Assembly: GCF_023155095.1 (NCBI RefSeq) | Contig: NZ_JAKNDA010000003.1 | Span: 248,001-312,000, forward strand | Length of the DNA stretch: 64,000 nt | Origin: Idiomarina aminovorans | GTDB lineage: Bacteria > Pseudomonadota > Gammaproteobacteria > Enterobacterales > Alteromonadaceae | Direction of reading: 5' to 3' | Shown: positions 8,698-17,393 of the stretch, piece after piece | Position numbering within the stretch: the first letter of the stretch is position 1 | Layout: every line of letters begins with the position of its first letter | The notes under the pieces: generated by a model | What the model saw: only the letters and a program-made list of their open reading frames with translations | Databases searched by the model: none | What the model was told of the DNA's origin: nothing | Translations under genes and position numbers: made by a program

Positions 8698-10542
8698 CTA
8701 AATAGACAGTTTAGACAGCTTTTTGCCGCCCCAAACTGAGTTAACAATGGCACGGGTTCCCACTATCGCCGTAAACATGGACGTGATAATCCCGATAGCA
8801 AGAGTAATGGCGAAGCCTTTAATGGGTCCGTTACCAATAGCGAACAATATTAACGCGGCAATCAAGGTCGTGACATTCGCATCGGCAATGGTTGATAAAG
8901 CACTGTCGTAACCATGATGAATGGCTTGCTGGGGGCTGCGCTTCGCCTTAATTTCTTCGCGTATACGCTCAAAAATCAGTACGTTAGCATCTACCGCCAT
9001 ACCCACCGTCAGAACAATACCCGCCATACCCGGCAAGGTCAGAGTTGCTCCCGGTATCATCGACATAACGCCAATAATAAGAATGAGATTAGCTGTCAAT
9101 GCGCAGTTTGCCACAACGCCAAACTTCTTGTAGTAAACAACCATAAAGGCCAGTACTAAAACAAAGCCCCAGAAAATAGCCTGAGTGCCTGAATCGATGT
9201 TCTGCTGACCTAAACTTGGCCCGACCGTGCGCTCTTCAACAATTTGTATGGGTGCAATAAGGGCACCAGCGCGCAATAACAACGCTAAATTCTGTGCTTC
9301 GTTAGCACCAACACCGGTAATTCGGAAATTGCTGCCTAACCGCGATTGAATCGTCGCCACATTGATAACTTCTGCATTTTTAGTGAACTGCAGGTTCCCT
9401 TCGGCATCACGTTCGTCGGTGGCTTTATATTCAATAAAGACTGTTGCCATAGGTTGACCGACATTGTCTTTGGTTGACGCGGACATTTTATTACCGCCAA
9501 CACCATCCAGAGTAATATTCACCTGAGGCCGGTTGTATTCATCGTAACCAACACCCGCGTTAACAATATGATCGCCGGTCAAAATAACGTCTTCTTTTAA
9601 CAGCTGACTCGGACCGTCGCGCATTGGCATTAACTCACTGCCAAAGGGTACTCGACCGTTTTGCGCATCGCGAACGTCATTTTCGGTATCAACCATGCGG
9701 AACTCCAGCGTGGCTGTCGCTCCTAAAATTTCTTTTGCACGGGCGGTATCTTGCACCCCCGGCAATTCTACAACAATGCGATTAGAACCCTGACGTTGAA
9801 TAAGAGGTTCCGCAACACCCAGCTCATTCACCCGGTTTCGCATAATGGTAATGTTCTGAGATACGGCGTAATCACGTGTTTCGGCAAGTTTCTGATCAGT
9901 CATCTGCAACTGAAGTAACTGATTTTCTTCGTCTTCTACCAGATCATATCCCTGATACTGACCATCCAGATAATCAGCGGCTTGCGCATAAGCTTCTTCA
10001 TTACGAAGTTCAACTTCTACGGTCGTGTCATTAACGCGAACGGCGCTGTAACGAATGCGCTCTTCCCGCAGCTCAGCACGTATCGTGTCTTTCATACCAT
10101 CGACAATTTTACGGATAGCTTCGTCCATGTCGATTTCCATTAAGAAGTGCACACCACCACGTAAATCAAGCCCCAGTTTCATTGGTTGGGCACCGACACT
10201 GTTAAGCCATTGCGGTGTCGCCGGAGCGAGGTTTAACGCAACGATATAATCGTCCCCTAAACTACCCAGAATTGACTCCCGGGCTTTTAACTGTTCATCA
10301 TCGGAATTAAGGCGAACCAGTAATTGCTCTTCTTCTAATGCAATACTTTTTGCTTGTATGCCAACGTTTTCCAGACTGCTTTTTACGCGATCCATGGTGC
10401 TGGTATCGATGGTCGCATTTCGGTTTGCGGAAACTTGAACTGCCGGGTCTTCACCGTAAATATTTGGCAGCGCATAAAGCGCTGCCAGTAAAACGACGAA
10501 AATAACCAGCAGGTTTTTCCACAACGGGTATTTATTTAACAC
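8698..10542 (-). CDS. secD: Protein translocase subunit SecD
   Basis: Large RND-like subunit of the SecDF complex that assists late stages of protein export at the inner membrane. In 614 residues it has an N-terminal helix (about 9-27), the [20 protein letters not shown] motif near 123, a large periplasmic P1 domain, and a C-terminal membrane domain of five helices with [36 protein letters not shown] near 510 and GNGPIKGFA near 577. The start codon is GTG, preceded by AGGGG at seven bases; no ATG alternative fits the conserved N terminus (LNKYPLWKN). It lies between yajC and secF in the standard order. Confidence 0.98.
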   Translation of the reverse strand: MLNKYPLWKNLLVIFVVLLAALYALPNIYGEDPAVQVSANRNATIDTSTMDRVKSSLENVGIQAKSIALEEEQLLVRLNSDDEQLKARESILGSLGDDYIVALNLAPATPQWLNSVGAQPMKLGLDLRGGVHFLMEIDMDEAIRKIVDGMKDTIRAELREERIRYSAVRVNDTTVEVELRNEEAYAQAADYLDGQYQGYDLVEDEENQLLQLQMTDQKLAETRDYAVSQNITIMRNRVNELGVAEPLIQRQGSNRIVVELPGVQDTARAKEILGATATLEFRMVDTENDVRDAQNGRVPFGSELMPMRDGPSQLLKEDVILTGDHIVNAGVGYDEYNRPQVNITLDGVGGNKMSASTKDNVGQPMATVFIEYKATDERDAEGNLQFTKNAEVINVATIQSRLGSNFRITGVGANEAQNLALLLRAGALIAPIQIVEERTVGPSLGQQNIDSGTQAIFWGFVLVLAFMVVYYKKFGVVANCALTANLILIIGVMSMIPGATLTLPGMAGIVLTVGMAVDANVLIFERIREEIKAKRSPQQAIHHGYDSALSTIADANVTTLIAALILFAIGNGPIKGFAITLAIGIITSMFTAIVGTRAIVNSVWGGKKLSKLSI

Positions 10543-10570
10543 GTCGTGCCCCTGTTTCTAATGTCAGAGA

Positions 10571-10906
10571 TTAGAGAGACTTCATTGTTCCTTTCGGAAG
10601 CACAGAAGTCACAGAACCTTTCTGGATGGTTACTTCTAGTTCGTCGGTTAAAGCAATAACCAGAAAATCCTGCTCTTCGCTTACTTTCGTAATTTTACCA
10701 ACCAAACCACCTTGAGTAAGCACTTCATCGCCTTTACTCAATGAACCCATCAATTCTTTATGCTTCTTAACACGCTTTGCCTGTGGACGGTAAATCATGA
10801 AATAAAAGATTAAGGCAAACATCACCAGCATGAAAATCAATTCCATGCCGCCACCACTTGAGCCACCGGCGTCTTGCGCATAGGCAGAGCTAATAAAAAA
10901 GTCCAT
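10571..10906 (-). CDS. yajC: Preprotein translocase subunit YajC
   Basis: Small single-span inner-membrane protein associated with SecDF. The 111-residue product has a short N terminus ending in AQDAGGSSGG, a transmembrane helix (MELIFMLVMFALIFYFMIYRP), the hallmark RPQAKRVKKHKELM and then a small domain with LSKGDEVLTQGGLVGKI. GAGGG is positioned six bases before the ATG. It opens the yajC-secD-secF operon; its promoter should lie in the 138-base gap before the regulator gene. In many gammaproteobacteria tgt precedes yajC, but here a divergently unrelated regulator occupies that place. Confidence 0.97.
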   Translation of the reverse strand: MDFFISSAYAQDAGGSSGGGMELIFMLVMFALIFYFMIYRPQAKRVKKHKELMGSLSKGDEVLTQGGLVGKITKVSEEQDFLVIALTDELEVTIQKGSVTSVLPKGTMKSL

Positions 10907-11044
10907 AAAATTCCCTCAGTTAATTTAAATTTATTATTAATTTCAGAACAGCTACCTCACGATATGGGGACAGTTGTTTCAAAATACAATTCAGTTTTTA
11001 TAAGCCGGTTATACTATCAGAAAGTTTAACCGCTCTCAGTATTA

Positions 11045-12559
11045 TCAAATATCATAGCCTAAACTTTTCAGCCGGCGTCTTAAGCCAATCTGCGAGACTT
11101 GTAAATCCCACATCATTTTCTCTGTATCTGAGCGGTTCAGCTCATAACTTTGTTGAATCTCATCCTCGGATAAGTCTTGTGCTGTGCGGACACCTTCAAA
11201 ACGTTGAATCAGCTGGTAAACCGATGCCCGGGAGATGCCCAGCTTTTTCGCTGTCGCTTGTAATTCAAATCGGCAATCTCGCAGGGTTTCTAACAACTCT
11301 GCTCGACTGACACTGTTCGGCTTGCGTTGAACCCCAGGCTCTTCTTCCCCGTGTCCATTCTCGGTGCCAGGCTTCAGCATAGACAATAACTGAGGATCAA
11401 GATGCAACTGCGCTTGTTCCCTGCTGTCGATAGCCACCTGCCGCGCGACATTCCGTAACTGACGCACATTACCCGGCCAATGGAAAGCCAGCAACTGACT
11501 CATCAACTCGCCTGGAATTTTAACATCATGAGCACGGCCACTATAAAGTTTTTGCCATTGTTCCCGCACAAAATAATCAAATAACAAACCGATGTCTTCC
11601 CGACGCTCTGACAGCGGAGGTATAAATAGCAGATAAGCGGATAGCTTTTCGATCAACATCGACAAAATTGAGTTTTCTTCAATACCGGCAGGATCCTGAT
11701 GACTGGTCAGTATAATACGGCAATTAATCGGAATAGCCTGGTCGGCGCCAACCGGAACCACTGACTGCCGCTGAAGGATAGTATAAAGTAAGCGGTGCAC
11801 GTTAACCGATGCATCCTCTATATCTTCCAGCACAATTGTGCCGCCATTAGCCTGTTCAAAATAACCAAGTTGCCGGCTTCCATTACGGTCACTCCCCAAT
11901 AATTCTGCCTCAGCAACGGCGTCATGAATTGCCGCCAGATTGACACTAATAAAAGGCTTATTCTGACCTTTACTGGCTTGATGAATCGCATAGGCCGCCT
12001 GCTTTTTGCCGACGCCTGCAGCCCCTCTTATCATGACCGGCAACGTCATTTCTGCAAGCTGCCCGACGCGTTGCCTGATAGCCTTAATATCCGAGCTGAT
12101 ACCGAACAATATGTCGTTATCATCAACCGCCGAATCATGCAGCGGTAGTAATTTTAACAGCAGAACAATACGATGGTTTAAGCCAATAACCACGCCATTG
12201 TCCAATTCTTTTTCTTGTAGAAAATACTCGTCCTGTACGTCCAGCCCGGCAATGGTTACTGTTGTTTTTGTACTATGAGTTTTGAGCCTAATGCGGCCAG
12301 CAGGTTCACGCTGAAAAATAATAGGAGATCGGCTAATAAATTCATCCAGCAAAGCTCTGCCGACATTCCCATTTTTAGAAAATTCTGGCTTCACCCGGCT
12401 TAAATAATCGTTATCCTGATTGTATAAATCCAGCAATGCGGCACGTTCACCAATTCGCGTTCGGTCAGGATGCGTTGCAATAACTAACATTGGAACCCGC
12501 TGGTCATTATTAACGAGTTCATCAACGGCGTGTTTGGTTGTGTACTGAGTTGCACTCAT
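11045..12559 (-). CDS. AAA+ Fis-type transcriptional regulator lacking the GAFTGA motif
   Basis: A 504-residue protein built like a bacterial enhancer-binding protein: an N-terminal region (1-140) with FHA-like features, an AAA+ core (about 145-375) and a Fis-type helix-turn-helix (about 415-450). The core keeps FEQANGGTIVLEDIE and HWPGNVRQLRNVARQ, but the Walker A is GAAGVGKK rather than GESGTGKE, Walker B reads VLEDIE rather than FLDEI, and the GAFTGA loop that touches sigma-54 is replaced by DRNGSRQLG. A second Fis-like helix pair (LQVSQIGLRRRLKSLGYDI) forms the very C terminus. It is therefore unlikely to activate sigma-54 in the standard way and may act as a repressor or other DNA-binding ATPase. 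A weak hairpin lies in the gap after its stop. Confidence 0.75.
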   Translation of the reverse strand: MSATQYTTKHAVDELVNNDQRVPMLVIATHPDRTRIGERAALLDLYNQDNDYLSRVKPEFSKNGNVGRALLDEFISRSPIIFQREPAGRIRLKTHSTKTTVTIAGLDVQDEYFLQEKELDNGVVIGLNHRIVLLLKLLPLHDSAVDDNDILFGISSDIKAIRQRVGQLAEMTLPVMIRGAAGVGKKQAAYAIHQASKGQNKPFISVNLAAIHDAVAEAELLGSDRNGSRQLGYFEQANGGTIVLEDIEDASVNVHRLLYTILQRQSVVPVGADQAIPINCRIILTSHQDPAGIEENSILSMLIEKLSAYLLFIPPLSERREDIGLLFDYFVREQWQKLYSGRAHDVKIPGELMSQLLAFHWPGNVRQLRNVARQVAIDSREQAQLHLDPQLLSMLKPGTENGHGEEEPGVQRKPNSVSRAELLETLRDCRFELQATAKKLGISRASVYQLIQRFEGVRTAQDLSEDEIQQSYELNRSDTEKMMWDLQVSQIGLRRRLKSLGYDI

Positions 12560-12703
12560 TGTCGCTATTCCTTAGCCCAACAGACTCTCTGAAGTTGGTG
12601 CAATCATAAAATTATGAGAGGCAAATAGCCAATCAATTTGTGCTGGGAATCAATAAAGGTTAATGACAAACTAAGTTATACCATCGCTACTTTTTGATTA
12701 CTC

Positions 12704-13321
12704 ATGGATTTGATATTTTACTGGACTGACCATGCTGGTGTCGCGGTTTTTGCGATAGCTGGTACGTTATTAGCGTTTCGTAAGAAAATGGACGGTTTTG
12801 GGGTATTGGTTTTAGCGTCAGCAACCGCTATTGGCGGCGGCACCACCCGTGATCTCATTCTCGGTTTACCCGTTTTCTGGACTCATGACCCAAACTACCT
12901 GTATACCATCATTATTGCCGCCTTACTGACCATTATTTGGTTGAGGTTTAAAGCCTATATTCCTATAAATACGTTGATGGTTGCCGATGCCTTTGGGCTG
13001 GCATTCTTTGCGACTATGGGTGCGGAAAAAACCTTATCTGCCGGCTTCCCACCTTTTATCGCCATTATTATGGGCACCATATCCGCGTGTTTCGGCGGCA
13101 TGTTGCGGGACGTACTGGCACGTGATATTCCCATGGTTTTAAAAAGTGAACTCTATGCCACTACCTGCATAGTCGGGGCGACGGTGTATGTGCTACTGGT
13201 TCCCTATCAACCTTTGGCAGCACTGGCGGCTGGTATGACATCAACGCTTCTTATTCGTCTTGGAGCCATAAAGTTTAATTGGTCGCTAACGGTTTTTCGT
13301 GATCACCAGGACCACCATTAG
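12704..13321 (+). CDS. TRIC/UPF0126-family trimeric cation channel protein
   Basis: A 205-residue membrane protein of the YadS/YicG (UPF0126) family, prokaryotic relatives of trimeric intracellular cation channels that conduct K+. Seven hydrophobic segments are visible, arranged as two repeats, each with a glycine-rich kink: DHAGVAVFAIAGTLLAFRK and ATAIGGGTTRDLILG in the first, DAFGLAFFATMGAEKTL and ISACFGGMLRDVLARD in the second. The duplicated GGG(T/M)xRD element is diagnostic. It lies two bases upstream of the hybrid kinase gene and is probably cotranscribed, though no functional link is known to me. The Shine-Dalgarno is weak. Confidence 0.9.
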   Translation: MDLIFYWTDHAGVAVFAIAGTLLAFRKKMDGFGVLVLASATAIGGGTTRDLILGLPVFWTHDPNYLYTIIIAALLTIIWLRFKAYIPINTLMVADAFGLAFFATMGAEKTLSAGFPPFIAIIMGTISACFGGMLRDVLARDIPMVLKSELYATTCIVGATVYVLLVPYQPLAALAAGMTSTLLIRLGAIKFNWSLTVFRDHQDHH

Positions 13322-13323
13322 TC

Positions 13324-16300
13324 ATGTTAAGCATTGAAGTCACCGTTTTTGCAGCCATTGCCTATTTAACAATTCTGTTCAGTATTGCCTATCGCGGTGA
13401 CCGCTCGACTTCCAATCGGGTAAAGCCTTATCGGTACTCATTAGCTCAGGGTGTACACTGCACTTCATGGGCATTTTTTGGCACGATAACTCAATCGGCT
13501 TATTATGGATGGGCTTTCGCGCCCACCTACGTTGGGGCAATTATTGTTTTTATTGTGCTCCACGGTTTACAGTTGAGACTACTCAATTACTGTAAGCATC
13601 AGAATATTACCTCAATTGCCGATCTCATCGGCGCTCGCTATGGCAAATCACCTTTATTAGCCGGTGTTGTTGCGGTTACAGCCTTTATTGCGGTTGTGCC
13701 TTATATTTCCCTGCAACTGCGTGCCGTCACATCAAGTTTTGCAGCGGTTACCGGGTTTGATAACAATCCTTCCTGGTTATTTGATTTATCGTTTCTGGTT
13801 GCTTTAACCATGATCGGCTTTGGTTTTCTGTTCGGTACACGCCGTTTAAGTCTGGCAGAGCAACATTCGGGCTTAATGGACGCCATTGCGTTCGAATCGC
13901 TGGTGAAACTGGCGGCTTTCATTATTGTTGGCTTATTTGCCAGCTACACCGTATTCGATGGTTTGACTGATCTGTTTCAAAAAAGCTTTCAAACCGCCCA
14001 TACTCAGAATGTTCTGTCGGGACGCGAACAAGGTAGTTACGTCTTTGCCGTGCATATGCTGCTGGGTGGGCTCTCTATGTTTTGTCTGCCACGGCAGTTC
14101 CATGTCGGTTATGTCGAGAATACTCACTCTGACGAATTAAAAACGGCTCGCTGGGCTTTTCCGCTTTACCTGTTCGCTATCAACTTTTTCATACTGCCGT
14201 TGGCATTAAGTGCCCTGCACCTGGCTCCTGAACAGGCCAGCCAGGATACTTTTCTGCTTGCCATTCCACTCATGACGGATAGCCCGGGTATTACGCTTAT
14301 CGCTTTCATCGGTGGTCTTTCGGCCGCCACCAGCATGGTGATTATTGCACTGTTGGCGCTGAGTATTATGGTTTCTAACGATGTTGTCATGCCGGTCTGG
14401 TTACGCATGACCCGACAAAAGTTACGACAATTTAGCTTCACACCCACTCGTATTTTAACCATTCGCCGCATGACCATGGTGGCGGTCATGTTCATGGCCT
14501 ACTTATACTATCAAGCCACCATTGAATCGATGCCATTGGTCAATTCCGGGTTGCTGTCACTGGCCTTGCTGGCTCAACTGGCGCCCGCTATTTTAGCCAC
14601 TGTTATATGGCGCAAAGCGACACAAACCGGCGTGCTCGCCGGTCTTGCGGTGGGTACAACACTCTGGCTTACTTTACTACTCATTCCGTCGATTGGACGA
14701 CAGCCGCAAGTCACCGATATCGATATTGCCAACGGAGTTCTGATAAGCCTGGCCACAAACATAGCCTGCTTCTGGCTCTTTTCTCTTATTAGCCGCAATG
14801 TTCAGACAGAAGCACCTCCGGTTGACAGCAATAATAGTTACGCGCAACAACCCAGTCTCACCTGGGCTCGGTTGCGCTCACTGTTGTCACGATTTTATGA
14901 CGACCAGCAGTTAGCGGCTATTCAACAGCGCTTAAGGGTGGATCTGTTAACTCCTGAGAGTCAATCGATGGTGCCCGCCCCGATGTTAGTCCGTATTGAG
15001 CGCGAATTGTCTGCCGTTATCGGCACCTCAGCCAGTCGGTTATTGCTCGATACCGTGTCTGAACAACAGGAGTTTCCGGTGTCCCGGGTCGTTGACTGGG
15101 CCACGGAAGCATCAAAACTGTATCAATTTAACCGTGAGTTACTACAAGCTTCTGTCGAAAACATACCTCAAGGCATCAGCGTTATCGACCAAAAACTCCG
15201 GCTGGTCGCCTGGAACCGGCGTTATCTGGAGATTTTTGCTTACCCTGAGGGTTTGGTTCGCTCCGGTATGCCGGTTGAGGAACTGCTGCGTTACAACGCC
15301 AGCCGAGGTCTTCTCAGCACCACGGAAAACAACGATGCAGAAGGTGAAATTCAGAAACGCCTTAACTACCTGCGTACCGGAAGTGCCTACCGTTATCAGC
15401 GCCAGCAAGGAGCCTTAACCATAGAATTGCAGGGCAACCCAATGCCGGGTGGCGGCTTTGTCACAACCTACAGCGATATTACCGAGCGAATTGAAGCGCA
15501 AAACCAACTGCAAAAAATTAACCAGGAGCTGGAGCAGCGGGTCGACGAACGCACTCGTCAGCTTTTGTCTGCTAAACAAGCCGAAGAGCAGGCACACGAA
15601 AGCAAATCGCGTTTTTTCGCAGCAGTAAGCCACGATTTAATGCAACCATTTAATGCAGCCAGCTTATTTTGTGAAATGCTGCAATCCAGACTCCCCCAGC
15701 AATATTTACCGCTGGCAGCAAACATTCATCGCTCGCTCGAACATGCTGAAGAGTTGCTCACAATGTTACTCGATATGACCAAGCTGGATGCGGGTAATCT
15801 GCAACCCGACTATCAGAACTTTTCGATTGATCAGGCACTACAGCCTTTAGTCGAGCGTTATCAAATGATGGCTACAGAAAAGCAGTTACAACTGAACTAT
15901 CACAAAAGCTCTGCTTTGGTGAACACGGACAGAAAACTGCTGACACGCATTGTTCAAAATTTGCTTTCTAACGCGCTGCGTTATACCGAGAACGGCCGGA
16001 TTATACTGGGCTTTAGGCGACATGGGGAGCATTTAACCATTCATATTATTGATACGGGTTCAGGTATCCCTGAACACAAACAAGAGAATATATTCCGGGA
16101 ATTTCATCAATTGCAATCCAGTGGTGATAATCCGGGGCTTGGTCTTGGACTCTCTATTGTTGAGCGTATGTGTCGACTGTTAAAAATAGAGTTAAGCTTG
16201 TCATCAACCTTAGGTAAAGGAACCGCTTTCAGTCTGACCTTACCGGCTGTGGGTTGGGAAAAGGCAGCAGCGCCATTAGCCACTCATCAGCTCGCTGTTA

Positions 16301-16671
16301 ATGAACAGTTTCTACAAGGTGTTCGTGTGCTGGTCATTGATAACAATGCCCGGGTATTGGAAGCAACAGCCGGTTTATTAGCCGACTGGGGAGCCGAAAC
16401 GACGACCGCTACTGACCTGCAACAAGCCCTTCTGCATCAACCCTGTGAGCTGATTCTGGCGGACTATCATCTGGACAATGGCGCCACCGGAATTGAATTG
16501 GTCATTGCTATGCGAAAAGCGTGGAACGCCAATACACCGGCTATTATCAACTCAGCTGACCCAGATGAGCTATTAAGGGAACAGGCTTTGGAGGCAAATG
16601 CCCATTTTATTCCAAAGCCCTTAAAAAGTGGTGCTTTAAAACGGTTACTCAAACGTATCCGACGTATCTAA
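13324..16671 (+). CDS. crbS: Transporter-linked hybrid sensor histidine kinase (CrbS-like)
   Basis: An 1115-residue hybrid of a sodium:solute symporter domain (residues about 1-495, some 13 membrane helices, with YRYSLAQGVHCTSWAFFGT and GGLSAATSMVIIALLALS) and a sensor kinase. After a linker come a PAS domain (about 600-720, GISVIDQKLRLVAWNRRYLEIF), a coiled coil, the HisKA phosphoacceptor His770 in FFAAVSHDLMQPFNAA, a HATPase domain (NLLSNALRYTENGR, DTGSGIPE, GLGLGLSIVERM) and a receiver domain with Asp1047 in LADYHLD. This architecture is that of CbrA/CrbS/MxtR kinases, which control acetate and carbon utilisation; the LuxR-type partner next door favours CrbS. The 3' end overlaps the convergent response-regulator gene by 27 bases. 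The input ligand is not known from sequence. Confidence 0.85.
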   Translation: MLSIEVTVFAAIAYLTILFSIAYRGDRSTSNRVKPYRYSLAQGVHCTSWAFFGTITQSAYYGWAFAPTYVGAIIVFIVLHGLQLRLLNYCKHQNITSIADLIGARYGKSPLLAGVVAVTAFIAVVPYISLQLRAVTSSFAAVTGFDNNPSWLFDLSFLVALTMIGFGFLFGTRRLSLAEQHSGLMDAIAFESLVKLAAFIIVGLFASYTVFDGLTDLFQKSFQTAHTQNVLSGREQGSYVFAVHMLLGGLSMFCLPRQFHVGYVENTHSDELKTARWAFPLYLFAINFFILPLALSALHLAPEQASQDTFLLAIPLMTDSPGITLIAFIGGLSAATSMVIIALLALSIMVSNDVVMPVWLRMTRQKLRQFSFTPTRILTIRRMTMVAVMFMAYLYYQATIESMPLVNSGLLSLALLAQLAPAILATVIWRKATQTGVLAGLAVGTTLWLTLLLIPSIGRQPQVTDIDIANGVLISLATNIACFWLFSLISRNVQTEAPPVDSNNSYAQQPSLTWARLRSLLSRFYDDQQLAAIQQRLRVDLLTPESQSMVPAPMLVRIERELSAVIGTSASRLLLDTVSEQQEFPVSRVVDWATEASKLYQFNRELLQASVENIPQGISVIDQKLRLVAWNRRYLEIFAYPEGLVRSGMPVEELLRYNASRGLLSTTENNDAEGEIQKRLNYLRTGSAYRYQRQQGALTIELQGNPMPGGGFVTTYSDITERIEAQNQLQKINQELEQRVDERTRQLLSAKQAEEQAHESKSRFFAAVSHDLMQPFNAASLFCEMLQSRLPQQYLPLAANIHRSLEHAEELLTMLLDMTKLDAGNLQPDYQNFSIDQALQPLVERYQMMATEKQLQLNYHKSSALVNTDRKLLTRIVQNLLSNALRYTENGRIILGFRRHGEHLTIHIIDTGSGIPEHKQENIFREFHQLQSSGDNPGLGLGLSIVERMCRLLKIELSLSSTLGKGTAFSLTLPAVGWEKAAAPLATHQLAVNEQFLQGVRVLVIDNNARVLEATAGLLADWGAETTTATDLQQALLHQPCELILADYHLDNGATGIELVIAMRKAWNANTPAIINSADPDELLREQALEANAHFIPKPLKSGALKRLLKRIRRI

Positions 16672-17295
16672 CATTTGTCGAAAGAGAATGCCGGCTTGCG
16701 TTCGATTCACACATTTTAGTTTACGTAAAATAGCTGAAGCATGCTGTTTGATCGTTGTTTCCTGCACCCCAAGCTCATAGGCAATTTGCTTATTGAGCAG
16801 CCCATCGGCTATACATTGCAGTACTTTGAACTGTTGCGGTGTCAGTTGCTCCAGTTTATTCGCAAAGTCACTCATTTCAGCATCAGGTTCAGAGAGATTC
16901 ATGGTTAGCATTGACTCGGGTAACCAGTTGTCTCCCGACAATACCGTGGTCACAGCAGTTTGCCATTCGGGTAAAGGTACCGATTTAGGAATATAACCAC
17001 TGGCCCCCAGAGCCATGGCCTGACGTATCACCCGGGTATCTTCATTAGCAGAGACAATCACCACCAGAATATCCGGGAACTGGCTGCGCAAAACGCTCAG
17101 CCCGGTCAAACCCCGGTTACCCGGCATGGAGAGATCAAGGAAAACCAATTCTATTTGAGGAAATTGCTTTAGCTGTTGTTCGAGCTGTGAAAAGCTTGAA
17201 GCTTCAATAATTTCGCTTTCCAGGCTGTCGCTGAGTGCTTGCTTCATTGCCGCCCGAAAAAGCGGGTGATCATCAGCAATAATTGCTCTGGCCAT
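16645..17295 (-). CDS. crbR: LuxR/NarL-type response regulator (CrbR-like)
   Basis: A 216-residue two-domain regulator: receiver domain (1-118) with acidic pair DD at 8-9, phosphoacceptor Asp54 in VFLDLSMPG and the conserved lysine in GYIPKSV, then a LuxR-type helix-turn-helix (about 148-205, LTPQQFKVLQCIADGLLNKQ and KQHASAILRKL). CrbR in Vibrio and ErdR in Pseudomonas have this build and control acetyl-CoA synthetase. I chose the ATG at 17295 because AGCAGGA lies five bases before it and the protein then begins directly with the receiver; a further ATG at 17331 lacks a ribosome binding site. It is convergent with, and overlaps, the kinase gene, and is probably its partner. Confidence 0.85.
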   Translation of the reverse strand: MARAIIADDHPLFRAAMKQALSDSLESEIIEASSFSQLEQQLKQFPQIELVFLDLSMPGNRGLTGLSVLRSQFPDILVVIVSANEDTRVIRQAMALGASGYIPKSVPLPEWQTAVTTVLSGDNWLPESMLTMNLSEPDAEMSDFANKLEQLTPQQFKVLQCIADGLLNKQIAYELGVQETTIKQHASAILRKLKCVNRTQAGILFRQMLDTSDTFE

Positions 17296-17346
17296 AGTTC
17301 CTGCTGGATTTAACGATTGTTTGGTGACCATGCTAACGGCTTAAGA

Positions 17347-17386
17347 GAAAAAAGCCAGCGTTACTGGTTAATCCAGCAACGCCGGC
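17347..17386 (-). terminator. Intrinsic terminator after the TonB receptor gene
   Basis: Arms 17354-17367 and 17373-17386 form a 14-base stem with two G-U/mismatch positions and a 5-base loop. Read on the minus strand the stem is followed directly by a run of T (complement of 17347-17353). It lies eight bases beyond the receptor stop codon. Confidence 0.8.
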
Positions 17387-17393
17387 AAAGCAG

